DNA of 64,000 bases from Chitinophaga rupis (GCF_900109685.1 NZ_FOBB01000003.1:1-64000), one strand, 5' to 3'; counted from the stretch's first letter, positions 48,347 through 58,883 are shown. A program made the numbers and translations. Notes: a model not told the origin generated them from the letters alone.

Positions 48347-51300
48347 TTATTGTTCGTACGCGCAGGTGATCTTTTGCTTTTTACGGTCCTGCACCTGCCA
48401 GTTCTGCTTGTACTCTGTAACCGTTGCGTTAATGATCTTTGAGTTCTTATCAATGACCAGGTTGTACTTTCCACCTGTTTTCACCAGCGGATTTACCAGC
48501 ATATTAACAGAGCCTACCGCTGCAGCCGGCATGTTCTTTCTGCCAGAGCGTACTACCTTCAACGTTACATCGTTACCGGTGAACGGCGCTCCTTCCTGAT
48601 CCATAAAGAACAGGTTGGGCGTATTGCCATTCAGGGCATTGGCATCTACCACCCATATTTTACCGGTACCCGGGAAAGTGGCCAGGTCAGGAGCACAGGC
48701 GCTGCCGCTTACCTTATTTTTTGTGTAAATGAGTATTTCATCGCCGGAAGCAAAATAATCCGCCACCGGAACATCACTGGTGATCTTACCTTCCAGGATG
48801 TTCACATGGTCCAGGGAAACGTTAATATTCTTATAGGCCCCGCTCATACCGTCATATACCCAGCCTGCCGGGTAGTTGAATGCGTAAATGGGATCCCCGT
48901 ATTCATTCTGGGCAGATGTTAACAGCACATCTCCTGTTTCTCCATCATACAGCAGGTTATGGGTAGTTACTTTACTGCCTTTGTCTGAGGTAAGCACACT
49001 ATCCAGTATACCATGGCGGGTAATAACTTTAGTAGCTGCTGCTGAGCGGAACAGGGTTTCCTCTGACTGGGGAAGGCCCAGGAAAGATACCGCACCTAAT
49101 ACCGGTGGAATGGCAAAAGAGAAAATATCTCCATTGGCGCTGGCATTGGCGCCAATGCTCAGAAAATACTGTTCCCGCATATCCATCATCAGCTCCATAT
49201 CCTTCCCTATCTGCGCGAGGGTATCTATCTCGCCCTGCGCATTCATAGTAAGTACAGTGTTATTCAGGTGTTTTATTTCGTCATTCAGGTTATCTACGTG
49301 GTAGTAATTCTCCGTGTAAGAAATAGGGTTTATACTGTCTGTTTCAGGGTACACAGCATGTGATTTAGGTTTGCCGTGCATATCATTCAGCTCCACTTTA
49401 AACCCCTGGCTCATTACCAGGTAATTGGCTGCATTAAAACGCAGGAAGGTGGCCAGCTTGGGTTTATACGTCAGCTTGGTTTGCTTATCCAGCAAAGAGT
49501 GTTCTGTAATAACGGGAAAATCGTACGCGGTAAAAAAGCAGGTTTCTTCAAAGCCGCTGGCTGAGCGGGTATTCTTTGAATGAATAGACTTTGTGCGTAC
49601 TTTACTATACCCCACTGATGCGCCGGGGAAAAATGCTTCGCCCAAAGGCTGCTCTACATATCCCATGTTAGTGGGCGCCAGCGGTGCTGCCTGGTCTTTA
49701 TATTCTATAGGCAGGTGCCAGGGGTTTTCCTCTCCGCCCATAATAGGCTCATAAGCCGCTACGCCGCTGCTGATCTCTGTATTCACACCATTGATCTTTT
49801 TGCTGGTGGTGTATTTATATTCTGTGCCGTATACGGATTCTTTTTCTTTCTGCCCGGTCATGTTCTTCCAGTTGTCATAGATCATAATACGTTTTACGCG
49901 CAGGCCACCTCCATACTTTTTATAACCAGGGCTGTTTAATCTTACGAAGCTGCGGCTCAGATCCGCATCCCGCGCCCATCCATTATTGCGGGCAGTACCA
50001 TCGTAGCTGCTTAAGGCATTTTTAATATTATCTGCAAGGGAGAACAATACTTTTATACCATCTGCAAGGTCCAGGTTATCACCTACATCAGATCCCGGAT
50101 AGGCTTTGGATGGCAGGTTTAAGCGCAGGAACTGTATTGCTGCTTTGGCAAGCGGGCTTAAGCTGCCACCGGGACTACCCTTGGTATCAATGCCCTGCAG
50201 CTTTACCCAGATGGTGTTACTATTAATAATGCCATATGCATCTTTCTCCAGCCGTGCATAACAGGGTACAAACTCGTTCCCTTTACCAAATTTATCTGCA
50301 GGCATTCTTACATTCAGCCGGAAATACATGGTATCATTACCTTCCAGGTACTTGCGGTATACTTCTGCTTTAGAGCTAACCGGCTGCGGCACATGAATGG
50401 CTACATACAGGTTATCATTATTTCCGCTGTACAAGCGATTACTAATATTTCCTGCAGAAGGCACCCCTGATGAAAAACCGGCTATGCTTAACATCTGCGT
50501 TGCACGTTTATTCTGCACATAGGCATAGTCGTCGCTTTCATAAGTGATCTTCATACGTCCGCCCGAAGGCAGCACAATGGAATCCAGTGTCCAGGCTGCG
50601 GCGTTCTTGGCTGCTGCTGTACTATCCTGCAAAGCATAGGGATACTCTGCATTGGTAATAAGGTTAGACGCTGAAGATCCGGGATTCTGCAATGGGTCTT
50701 TATAAGTACCCCAACGGTCATATGATTTGGTATTATAACCGGGATTGTTGCTGTTGTAGTTAAATACGTAAGCATTCTTACGTCCTTTATTATTACCGTT
50801 ATAAGTAAACCATACGCGCTTCAGCGTGAGCTTGCCACCGTTGTTCTTGGGTGCATTTATGCCCTGGCATAGCTCATAGGTATAGTCAAAGTGTACGGTT
50901 TTTACCGGCCTGGCATTAGTTCCATACCGCAGAAAATCGGCTTTTGTGTACAGGTTAATTTCTTCCAGCCTTTTAGCTACATGGCTGGCGGTATCCTTGT
51001 TGCCATTTTCATCAATCGGCACCAGGTCGTTCCGGTCGGCTACCTTGAAGGTGGCGATCATATTTTTGGATTCAATGGAGTTCAGGTACCACAGCTCCTT
51101 TTCACCATACACATAACTGCCTTTATCATCGCGCGTGTCTGTTTTCAGGCCTTCATTAAAATTAGCAGTGCTGGCATAAGGCGTCCGCCATTTAAAGGGA
51201 TTGCCCACCCCGGCTATTTTTGTATAATTGAATTTAATGGCGTCTCCCAGGTCATCACCGGAGATACCATTCCCAGTTACATCTACATAATCCGGGGAAA

Positions 51301-53965
51301 CAATACCTGTTAGCAGGAAAGAGTGTGCATAAGCGGGTATTTCCTCACTGTTAAAATAGTTGTCGTTCCCATTGGTGTTACCGGTGGTATTATCTGATCC
51401 CGGGTTATAGGTAACTGTACCTTCTGCTGCATTTCCATTCTCATGTTTAACAGAGAAGGTGGTTTCCTTTTGTTTCAGGTTATATACCGGTAAGCCATAC
51501 ACGTACCTTTTTCCATCGGCATTTAACACATCTATTTCAGATATGTGGTTGCTTTTGCGGAAACTGTTCACTCTTTTTTCCCGGTACAGTATATTGCTTA
51601 TTACGCTGAAGGTATCTGCTTTTGGCATTTCATACAGGTACTCTGTGGGTATGAACTGCCTGGGCTGCCCGGGATATTCCCAGGCCAGTGTCATCATCAC
51701 ATGACCGCCGTTCTGGTAATACTCCAGCTTCACATCATACATTTGCCCGGCTTCCAGGTACACTGCTTCACCATTATTGGTATAGTTGGAATGATCGTCC
51801 CAGTATGCAAGCAGGGGTTTATTATTCAGGAACAGCCTTACACCATCATCACTTTCTGTGGAAAATATATATTTGCCGCTTACGGGGGCTTTAATACGGC
51901 CGGTCCAGCGTACAGAAAATTCCGTATTCAGCTGTGCGGCACCGGAGGGCAGGTTCAGGTTGATGTTATAAGGGGAGCCTCCGTCCTTATTAAAACGGAT
52001 CGAGGGATCTACCCGGCTAAACATGTAGTTCCTTAGCTCCTTCCCGTTGAAATAATCTCCGCGTAATCCTTTACCAGGGCCGCTATTCTCACCATCCGGC
52101 AAAGTATTATCACAATTCTGTAATGCGTACTGGTTGGTCCTGTAATTTTCAATATACTTATTCAACCCTACAGTGCCGGCTTCTGCTGCTGAGAGGTAAG
52201 AAATAACCTGGGTCCTTTTATCACGTACCTGCCGCGTGGCTGCATTGGCGGTGAGCTTCACATCTCCCAGCTTCTGACCATTTGCATATTTTGTTAAATA
52301 GTTAGTGGTACTGATAAAGGGTGAGTTATTGCCCGACTGGTAAAGCTTTGGTATCACCGTGTAGTCGCCGCCGATAGAGTCATAAAAAGCCCTTGTATTA
52401 ATGGCTTTTTCACCGGGATTCCTGAAATAAACCGCCTCATAATTCTTACTGTTCCCTTTAAATGCAATGGTAGCTGCCAGCGGATTGGAGCCTTGCCAGG
52501 GACCGGTTAATGTGTTGGCATAAGTGTAATTAATGTCTATACCACCATGAAAAATATCCCCAAAACCGGCGTCTGCGCTAACACTCCCGGACTGGTCGTT
52601 GGTTTTCATGCGATGATCGTATACAAAACCTATATCGCCCCGGTAAGCCCGGAAAGAGCCACCGGTACCTTCCCCGGACATGGTAAAGATATCATACGTG
52701 TAGGCCGGTACTGCAATGTTGGGCACTTCCGGTTTGTTGCGGTAAGGAATTTCTTTTTCGCGGTTAAAGTCCAGCAGCGCGCCGGGGTTCCTTGATCCAT
52801 TCTGATAGTTCAGGTAACCATATGCGGGCAGGTACAGGGTTCTGTCGCCTGCTGCAATCCACTGTTTGGAAATATAACCGCTGATAGACAAGCTAGGGTG
52901 CACTATTTTAGTTTCTGCGCCTGCTTTTAACGTTACCGTGTACATACGGCTGGTATAAGGCAGGTTGATAGTGGGCGTAAATGTTGGATAAGCGTAAGAA
53001 ATATAACTTGAGAATACAGTGCTGGCGCCGGTTTGCCCTACCCAGGGCGCTACGGGGATACCATCTTCCGCGGATTCTTTTTTTGCATTCTTTATAGTAT
53101 TCTCGTCTTTTACATATTGGGTGATGCCTGCTGAATATTGCAGGGCCTTCATTCCTGAGCGGGTGTTATAGGAAAGACTGGTAGAAACGCTGCCGCCATA
53201 ACCGCCTTCTTCCTTCACATTTTTTTCCTGCAACGAATAGGATAAACTGGGTGATATTGTAAGCCCATCCTGTGAGCTGTTAGTGAGGGATAGCCCTGCA
53301 CCTAAACTGCCCGCTGTACCGGAAGCTGCATTAATGCTGGCGCTGATGCCGGATTCAAGGCCAATACCCCTGTAAGAGTTATGCCGGATGCCTAATGAAG
53401 CGCCCAGGCTGAGCGGGAAACCCAGGATCTCTATATCACCGGCTGCTGTTACACCAATGGTTTTATTTTCCTTAACCGTGGCTGTTTTCACAATAGAGTC
53501 AACGCCGTTGAAATCATCCGGCAGGCCCCGCATGTTACGGGTAATGGTACCGGGGTTAATGTTCCAGCCCAGACCCACCCAACTGGCTTCCTGGTCCATA
53601 GAAATACCGCTGCTGTAACCTAAGGCCACCGGGTAACCACCCACATCCAGCAAAGGGATATTGTAGGAAAAATCCCCGCTGAACAGGTCTACCATATTAT
53701 CGTTACCCACGGAATGGAACGACTGGCTTTCGGGTTGTGTTGGCCCACCGATGCTCACTGCTTTGGCGGCTACCGGCACAACAGGCGGTGTAACAACCGG
53801 AGCGGTATTGAACAATACTCTTTCACTTCCTGTTCTTACATTGTTATGAAAAGCAGTATGGTCCGCACCCAGCGCACAGGAGGGGATCACCATTTCCAGG
53901 TAGATGAGGGCCAGCATGCCACACGCAATCGTTTTCTTCCCTTTTGCAACAAGAGCCAGTATCAT
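48347..53965 (-). CDS. Giant secreted protein with PA14 domain
   Basis: 1872 residues. The N-terminus has a hydrophobic stretch (ACGMLALIYLEMVIPSCALG) that could be a signal peptide or anchor. It is followed by a conserved-looking start (FSGDFSYNIPLLDVGGYPVA, SWVGLGWNINPGTITRNMRG) typical of large Bacteroidota RHS-cluster proteins. Residues about 628-775 are a PA14 domain (RGDYFNGKELRN, GKYIFSTESDDGVRLFLNNK, VKLEYYQNGGHVMMTLAWEY), a carbohydrate- or surface-binding module. Later parts contain RHS-like strands (LNDMHGKPKSHAVYPETD, YDGETGDVLLTSAQNEYGDP). No toxin tip or sorting domain seen. It may form a partner shell with the RHS protein, by analogy with the two-part cocoon of Tc toxins; this is inference. 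Confidence 0.8.
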   Translation of the reverse strand: MILALVAKGKKTIACGMLALIYLEMVIPSCALGADHTAFHNNVRTGSERVLFNTAPVVTPPVVPVAAKAVSIGGPTQPESQSFHSVGNDNMVDLFSGDFSYNIPLLDVGGYPVALGYSSGISMDQEASWVGLGWNINPGTITRNMRGLPDDFNGVDSIVKTATVKENKTIGVTAAGDIEILGFPLSLGASLGIRHNSYRGIGLESGISASINAASGTAGSLGAGLSLTNSSQDGLTISPSLSYSLQEKNVKEEGGYGGSVSTSLSYNTRSGMKALQYSAGITQYVKDENTIKNAKKESAEDGIPVAPWVGQTGASTVFSSYISYAYPTFTPTINLPYTSRMYTVTLKAGAETKIVHPSLSISGYISKQWIAAGDRTLYLPAYGYLNYQNGSRNPGALLDFNREKEIPYRNKPEVPNIAVPAYTYDIFTMSGEGTGGSFRAYRGDIGFVYDHRMKTNDQSGSVSADAGFGDIFHGGIDINYTYANTLTGPWQGSNPLAATIAFKGNSKNYEAVYFRNPGEKAINTRAFYDSIGGDYTVIPKLYQSGNNSPFISTTNYLTKYANGQKLGDVKLTANAATRQVRDKRTQVISYLSAAEAGTVGLNKYIENYRTNQYALQNCDNTLPDGENSGPGKGLRGDYFNGKELRNYMFSRVDPSIRFNKDGGSPYNINLNLPSGAAQLNTEFSVRWTGRIKAPVSGKYIFSTESDDGVRLFLNNKPLLAYWDDHSNYTNNGEAVYLEAGQMYDVKLEYYQNGGHVMMTLAWEYPGQPRQFIPTEYLYEMPKADTFSVISNILYREKRVNSFRKSNHISEIDVLNADGKRYVYGLPVYNLKQKETTFSVKHENGNAAEGTVTYNPGSDNTTGNTNGNDNYFNSEEIPAYAHSFLLTGIVSPDYVDVTGNGISGDDLGDAIKFNYTKIAGVGNPFKWRTPYASTANFNEGLKTDTRDDKGSYVYGEKELWYLNSIESKNMIATFKVADRNDLVPIDENGNKDTASHVAKRLEEINLYTKADFLRYGTNARPVKTVHFDYTYELCQGINAPKNNGGKLTLKRVWFTYNGNNKGRKNAYVFNYNSNNPGYNTKSYDRWGTYKDPLQNPGSSASNLITNAEYPYALQDSTAAAKNAAAWTLDSIVLPSGGRMKITYESDDYAYVQNKRATQMLSIAGFSSGVPSAGNISNRLYSGNNDNLYVAIHVPQPVSSKAEVYRKYLEGNDTMYFRLNVRMPADKFGKGNEFVPCYARLEKDAYGIINSNTIWVKLQGIDTKGSPGGSLSPLAKAAIQFLRLNLPSKAYPGSDVGDNLDLADGIKVLFSLADNIKNALSSYDGTARNNGWARDADLSRSFVRLNSPGYKKYGGGLRVKRIMIYDNWKNMTGQKEKESVYGTEYKYTTSKKINGVNTEISSGVAAYEPIMGGEENPWHLPIEYKDQAAPLAPTNMGYVEQPLGEAFFPGASVGYSKVRTKSIHSKNTRSASGFEETCFFTAYDFPVITEHSLLDKQTKLTYKPKLATFLRFNAANYLVMSQGFKVELNDMHGKPKSHAVYPETDSINPISYTENYYHVDNLNDEIKHLNNTVLTMNAQGEIDTLAQIGKDMELMMDMREQYFLSIGANASANGDIFSFAIPPVLGAVSFLGLPQSEETLFRSAAATKVITRHGILDSVLTSDKGSKVTTHNLLYDGETGDVLLTSAQNEYGDPIYAFNYPAGWVYDGMSGAYKNINVSLDHVNILEGKITSDVPVADYFASGDEILIYTKNKVSGSACAPDLATFPGTGKIWVVDANALNGNTPNLFFMDQEGAPFTGNDVTLKVVRSGRKNMPAAAVGSVNMLVNPLVKTGGKYNLVIDKNSKIINATVTEYKQNWQVQDRKKQKITCAYEQ

Positions 53966-54019
53966 TTCAGCGTTATTTTATAGGTATAAGGCGTTGCGCC
54001 AAATTTCTTTTTGTAATGA

Positions 54020-55108
54020 TTAGTTTTCCCGGGTGTAAATGAATTTCATTTGCCAGTATTCATTGCGGGTATTGCGCAAGCGGAACAGGTAACTTTTACC
54101 GCTATCCAATCCTTTTCTTTTACTGAGCGGCACTTCCAGGCGGTTATCACCTGGTTTAATGGCTAACGTACCTTTATAAATGATGTTATTATTGTCTTCC
54201 AGAGCTACCAGCTCATACTGCACGGTACTGTCGCCGGTTTCATTCTTATACCCGCATTGCAGGCTGCTGCAGCTTACTACGTTACCATCCAGCTCCTTTC
54301 TCAGCTGTATATAGGCGCTGTTGTTATCCGTTGCCTTTTTCTGTATACCCTGTACGCGAAAGGTCCAAACCTCCGTTTGCGCGGAGAACAAATTACCATT
54401 GCGCGCTATTACGGACCAGGCATACTGTTTAGTGGTATCCAATGCTATAGCGCCTGCAGGATAATTCACAAACATATTCTTTAACCGGGGCGCCCTGTAA
54501 ATGGCAATATTCTGCTGGATGGCTTCTGCTGCAGACTGCCCTTTGTGCACCTCTGTGAGGATCATCTCATAGTTCAGGTCATTGAACAGGTTTACCGGTG
54601 CAGGCGGCAGCCAGGTGAACTGCGGCAGCTTTGTTTCCACAACGCTTTGGTTAACCGGCGTATTTAACATAGGCGGACTTACCGGTTCTACGGTGAAGGG
54701 GATGCAGTCTTCACCCGGCTGATTACCGGTTTTATCATTTTCAACTATTAAAGTATAACAAGCCAGGTAATTGCCGGGGGGCAGCATACCATTCACACTC
54801 CTGTCTACTACGGCAGACAGGTATTCATACTGCACGGGCATTACATCCTTTACCTGCAGCTGCCGGCCGCCTTTGTTTAAGGCTATGCTGCGGGTAATAC
54901 CGGTAAGCACCGGCTGATTGGTAGTGGCATCCATTAAACGCAGGGTTATCCTGGCATAGGCTATTTTGTCGGAAGCTGATACCAGCACTATATTCCATAG
55001 CTGCGCTTTCAACAGCACGCCTGCCGGTGGCAGCTGCACGGTCATGCTCACCTGGGCGCTTACACGTAGTGACAGCAAGAATAATATCAGGCATAGGGAT
55101 CGTTTCAT
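54020..55108 (-). CDS. Secreted beta-sandwich protein of the RHS block
   Basis: 362 residues. Signal peptide MKRSLCLILFLLSLRVSAQV. The N-terminal half is beta-rich (VSMTVQLPPAGVLLKAQLWN, YARITLRLMDATTNQPVLTG). From about 150 there is a fibronectin-III-like region (PPMLNTPVNQSVVETKLPQF, TWLPPAPVNLFNDLNYEMIL, QYAWSVIARNGNLFSA). The last part is another sandwich (YELVALEDNNNIIYKGTLAI). Such proteins often precede large surface proteins in Bacteroidota, but I cannot name the family. It is 10 bases downstream of the barrel gene. Confidence 0.72.
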   Translation of the reverse strand: MKRSLCLILFLLSLRVSAQVSMTVQLPPAGVLLKAQLWNIVLVSASDKIAYARITLRLMDATTNQPVLTGITRSIALNKGGRQLQVKDVMPVQYEYLSAVVDRSVNGMLPPGNYLACYTLIVENDKTGNQPGEDCIPFTVEPVSPPMLNTPVNQSVVETKLPQFTWLPPAPVNLFNDLNYEMILTEVHKGQSAAEAIQQNIAIYRAPRLKNMFVNYPAGAIALDTTKQYAWSVIARNGNLFSAQTEVWTFRVQGIQKKATDNNSAYIQLRKELDGNVVSCSSLQCGYKNETGDSTVQYELVALEDNNNIIYKGTLAIKPGDNRLEVPLSKRKGLDSGKSYLFRLRNTRNEYWQMKFIYTREN

Positions 55109-55118
55109 AGTATCCTGT

Positions 55119-57464
55119 TTAAAATATCTTGGTATAGGTTAATCGTCCTGTTTTATTGGCTACCAGCTGCCGGTTAACACCTGGTACAAATCCTTTGTCC
55201 GCCATCAATGCTATCTCTCCAACCTTAGGCACATTCACTCTTGCATTTGCAGTATAGCCAGTTTGCTGCAGGTTATATTGCGTTTGATAATTGTATTTTA
55301 TTCCGCCGCCTACTTCCAGCCAGGAAGTGATCCTGTACTGAAGATTGCCGTCTGCGCCATACAATGCATAATCCTGGTTGGTGGCGGATGACAGGCTTCC
55401 ATTCACCGTAAACTTTCCCAGGAACACCGTATGGTTCAGCATCAAATTGGTACTGTTGAAATACACAAAGCTGCTATCTGTCTGGTGGTTATAGAACCGG
55501 GTACCGGAGAAGATAGTGTTCATGCTAATGCCCCTGTATTCGTAGAAATAGCTGGCTGTTCCAACCATTGTGTAGAACAGGTTCTCTATGAACTTACCTT
55601 CTCCCAGCTTCATGAGCTGAGAGCTGGGAAAATAGCCAACAGACACTACGGGCCAGCGCCGGCGGCGGAAAGTGGCCTGCACGCTTTTGAAAACGGTGCT
55701 GCTCCTGTAGCTGGCGTTATCCAATATGCTGGTGTACACATTTTGACGCAGGGAAGCGGTGATCATTAACTGCTGTTTAAAAAAGGGCTGATCTGCCTTT
55801 AGCAGCCACCCGGTTTGCGACGCCCCGGTGGAGTACAGGCTGAAGGACTGGAAATTAGCCCCCATCCGCTTATACATAGCGCTGAGGCGTGTGCCCGTAA
55901 CCGGTATGAACGAGTTTGCGGTTACTGCAAATGCTTCATTGGAATGATCATTAAAAGACAGCATGCTGTTGCCTGCTCCCTGATCATGCGTACTACGCAT
56001 GTAGTAAGGCATGGAGGACTTGGCTACCTCCCCGGTCATATAATGATCTTTGTTCAGCTGCCAGCGGCCTTCCAATGCCAGCCCCATGATGTGATAATCC
56101 GGTTTGGTGGTATTACTGCTGTCTGTATTAAAGTTATAGACCTGTTTTTTACCTGTGTAAAAAGAGAGGATAATGTTATTACCTTCCTTCATGCCGGTAC
56201 CTACCCGCACCATATTCAGGTACTGGCTGATGCGGTTATCATTCACTACAAAATCCCGGAAGCGGTAATCTACCGCGCCTGTAGCTACCGCTACATAATA
56301 TGAAGGATTATACTCTGCCTGGAAACCGGTAATGCTAATGTTCTTAGCGGTAAGCTCAGAATAATCTACCATTGTTCTGCCAACGCCTACTGATCTTACC
56401 GCCAGTAAAGTGCGGTATCCTTTAGGCAGAATAGTGTCCGGCAGATTAAGGGCTTCCAGGTTATTGGCCAACTCCCTGTTATTACGGCTATTTATGAGCA
56501 CATCTGTAAGCTGTTGCCTGCGTGTTGCAAAGAGCTGCTGTTTTTCCCGGTACAGCTGCTGCCATTTAGCCAGCTGCTGCTGCAGAGAGTCAATACGTTT
56601 TGCATTTTCTGTATACCCGTCCTTTATGCGCTGTAGAGCAGTATCTGCCTTTCCAGGCTGCAGGCTATCTGACGGCAGCTTCCCATGTAATGAATCTTTT
56701 GCACGGCCATACAATTCCCTTTCCCTGGCCTCTACCAGCTGTTGGATCCGGGAAGGCCCTACAGACCAATCTTTCAGGCGGTTTATTTCATTCACCTTAT
56801 CTGCTATACGCTTTTTGATAGTATCCAGCTCCCCCCACTGCTGCAGCTGCCCGGCATCCCACTTTTGCGCTTTTTGCAGCAGGGCGTTCTTAAAATCACG
56901 GTTGGTGTACTGCAGGTTCATACCGGTAATATTCCTGAACAGGGAAGAATTTCCCTGCTGGGTGCTAAACGCTACCCGTAAAGGATACTGGTCCTTTACT
57001 GTAATATCCAGGTACGTTTGCAGCGTATGCTGGTACAGGTCTTTCTCCAGGTAAGGCGTATCTGCATTTGACTGGTAATACAGATCATACATTACGTTGC
57101 CATGCACTACCAGAAAGGGTTTGCGCTGCGGCGGAATGCTTACCTGCGTGGGTATAACCCAGCCGTGCATACGAATTCCCTTAACGCCGTTGTAAGGTAA
57201 CGGGTATGGAGGAATGGGCACCACCAACATTGATTTACATCCTGTACGTGTGAGAAAATAAGTACTGTCCACCATTTGCGGTCCTTTTTCAGGCACCGTA
57301 TCGTAGGCGGTTATGTAAGCTTCCCCGGGGGGAGCCTGGGCTATTGTATGTTTACTTATTACAACCAGGTAACAAAAACAAAGTAATAGCGTTTTCGCAC
57401 ATAGGCATTGTACTCCAGTATCAAACACTTGTATAGGGACGTTATTATGGTTAACGGGGCGCAA
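55119..57464 (-). CDS. Outer-membrane barrel-like protein with periplasmic coiled coil, first gene of the RHS block
   Basis: 781 residues. The N-terminus is unusual: 22 polar residues precede the hydrophobic stretch (CAKTLLLCFCYLVVISKHTI) and AQ cleavage site; no internal ATG would give a shorter start. Residues about 50-200 are a beta-rich periplasmic region. Residues about 200-350 are long charged helices, a coiled coil (KKRIADKVNEINRLKDWSVG, IDSLQQQLAKWQQLYREKQQ). From about 360 to the end, alternating strands with aromatic girdles look like a transmembrane barrel (YNPSYYVAVATGAVDYRFRD, ... RLTYTKIF). A barrel with a periplasmic coiled coil at the head of an operon of giant secreted proteins could be their outer-membrane exporter or anchor. 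No known secretion family recognised. Confidence 0.72.
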   Translation of the reverse strand: MRPVNHNNVPIQVFDTGVQCLCAKTLLLCFCYLVVISKHTIAQAPPGEAYITAYDTVPEKGPQMVDSTYFLTRTGCKSMLVVPIPPYPLPYNGVKGIRMHGWVIPTQVSIPPQRKPFLVVHGNVMYDLYYQSNADTPYLEKDLYQHTLQTYLDITVKDQYPLRVAFSTQQGNSSLFRNITGMNLQYTNRDFKNALLQKAQKWDAGQLQQWGELDTIKKRIADKVNEINRLKDWSVGPSRIQQLVEARERELYGRAKDSLHGKLPSDSLQPGKADTALQRIKDGYTENAKRIDSLQQQLAKWQQLYREKQQLFATRRQQLTDVLINSRNNRELANNLEALNLPDTILPKGYRTLLAVRSVGVGRTMVDYSELTAKNISITGFQAEYNPSYYVAVATGAVDYRFRDFVVNDNRISQYLNMVRVGTGMKEGNNIILSFYTGKKQVYNFNTDSSNTTKPDYHIMGLALEGRWQLNKDHYMTGEVAKSSMPYYMRSTHDQGAGNSMLSFNDHSNEAFAVTANSFIPVTGTRLSAMYKRMGANFQSFSLYSTGASQTGWLLKADQPFFKQQLMITASLRQNVYTSILDNASYRSSTVFKSVQATFRRRRWPVVSVGYFPSSQLMKLGEGKFIENLFYTMVGTASYFYEYRGISMNTIFSGTRFYNHQTDSSFVYFNSTNLMLNHTVFLGKFTVNGSLSSATNQDYALYGADGNLQYRITSWLEVGGGIKYNYQTQYNLQQTGYTANARVNVPKVGEIALMADKGFVPGVNRQLVANKTGRLTYTKIF

Positions 57465-57598
57465 TATAAAACGGCCTAAACAATAATTTTTATTTTTTTC
57501 TTGCGGGAAAAAATCATATAAAATACGTATTATAATTATTTAATATGATGGTTTATACAAAGGTTAGGTTTATGTTTTATTATGGGGTGTGGATCTCC

Positions 57599-58783
57599 TT
57601 ACCAATACACCACTCCCCCACTTAACAAATACCACTTCCCCGTTTTTTTATCCTGCAACACCCTTACTTCGTTCTGGAAATCATGCTGTAACCGGAAAGT
57701 ATCTATAGCGCCATCTTTTATATTCATAGAAACAGCCTTGTCATTTTCTGCAAAAAAGTAAAACCTGTTATTCAACCTGAAGTACCGTTCTGAAGCCGTT
57801 TTAAGACTGTCTATAGTGTATTTAACTGAATCATTCTGCGGATTGTAACACAGCAGCGTTTTATAATCAGTGCTCATGGACATCGCTAACCTTGAGAGAG
57901 TAGGATTTGATGATAAGATCACCAATACATTTGCATCATCTATCTTGCAAATGTCATACACCTTAGTGTTGAATGTGTGATAAAACAGGCGGCGGCCACC
58001 GGCTTTGCTGATCACTTCAAAAACACTATCATGCTTTACCAGGAAACGGTCTTTAAAATTCAGGCTGGCGATCTGGTCATACATTGTGCCTGCAGCGGCT
58101 ATCCTCTTTTTCCATAACACGTTCATAGCCGTATCTATGCAATAAAGCTCACTGCTGTCTGGTGTTACTTTTACAGATGCCACCAGGTTGGATGAATAAG
58201 ATACCGGAAGGGATATGTTGTTCTGGATGTACAAACTGTTACCTGTTTCATGTGGCCGGTAAAGCAGCTTCGTGCTATCTTTCATACTAAGCACTGAAAA
58301 ACCGTTGCCGCTGTAAGTGGAGTAGGCTATATCATTTATTACCACCATACTTGTCCAGTCGCCGCTGTATATAAATCTTTCATTGTATACAGTATCCAGC
58401 TTTTTTGTAAAGATGTTTACCCTCTTGAAATAGTCGTTTTCGAAATATAACAGGTAATCATTGCAGTGATCTATTCCAAAATAAAAACTGCCATCTTTAT
58501 TCGGCCAGGGGAAATAACCATAATCCTTTTTAGTGTTTAAATCGTGTAAATGGAATCTCGCATTCTGCCGTGTGATCTTATCAAAAACTTCACTGATCAA
58601 AAATCCGTTTGATACTTCAATAGCTCCATAATGTACATTGTGAAAATCGTCCAGTATCATAGAGTCGCGCACATCGGACAGGAACTCCTGCTGTAGCGGG
58701 TGTGAAGGCATTTCCTTTGTTAGGTACATGCAGCCTGAAAGCAGGCAGGAAATAAGCAGGCAGGAAATAGAAAATAGTTTCAT
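57599..58783 (-). CDS. Lipoprotein with propeller-like repeats, unknown function
   Basis: 394 residues from ATG 58783, which gives a lipoprotein signal (MKLFSISCLLISCLLSGC, lipobox LSGC, Cys18). The frame is open up to 58888 but that part adds nothing signal-like and runs towards the terminator. The mature part shows repeated hydrophobic strands with intervening Asp/Lys turns (HNVHYGAIEVSNGFLISEVF, DHCNDYLLYFENDYFKRVNI, AAAGTMYDQIASLNFKDRFL) and resembles 6- to 8-bladed propellers such as the 6-bladed beta-propeller lipoproteins of Bacteroidota. No residues suggest an enzyme. Transcribed toward the RHS block, 134 bases upstream of it. Confidence 0.75.
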   Translation of the reverse strand: MKLFSISCLLISCLLSGCMYLTKEMPSHPLQQEFLSDVRDSMILDDFHNVHYGAIEVSNGFLISEVFDKITRQNARFHLHDLNTKKDYGYFPWPNKDGSFYFGIDHCNDYLLYFENDYFKRVNIFTKKLDTVYNERFIYSGDWTSMVVINDIAYSTYSGNGFSVLSMKDSTKLLYRPHETGNSLYIQNNISLPVSYSSNLVASVKVTPDSSELYCIDTAMNVLWKKRIAAAGTMYDQIASLNFKDRFLVKHDSVFEVISKAGGRRLFYHTFNTKVYDICKIDDANVLVILSSNPTLSRLAMSMSTDYKTLLCYNPQNDSVKYTIDSLKTASERYFRLNNRFYFFAENDKAVSMNIKDGAIDTFRLQHDFQNEVRVLQDKKTGKWYLLSGGVVYW

Positions 58784-58883
58784 AGGTGATTGGCGGCCGA
58801 TGCCACAATTTACAGTAAAATTATAATAATATATATCCCGGGAGCCGCCGCGGTTTGTGCCTGCATCATGCATAGTAAACAAA

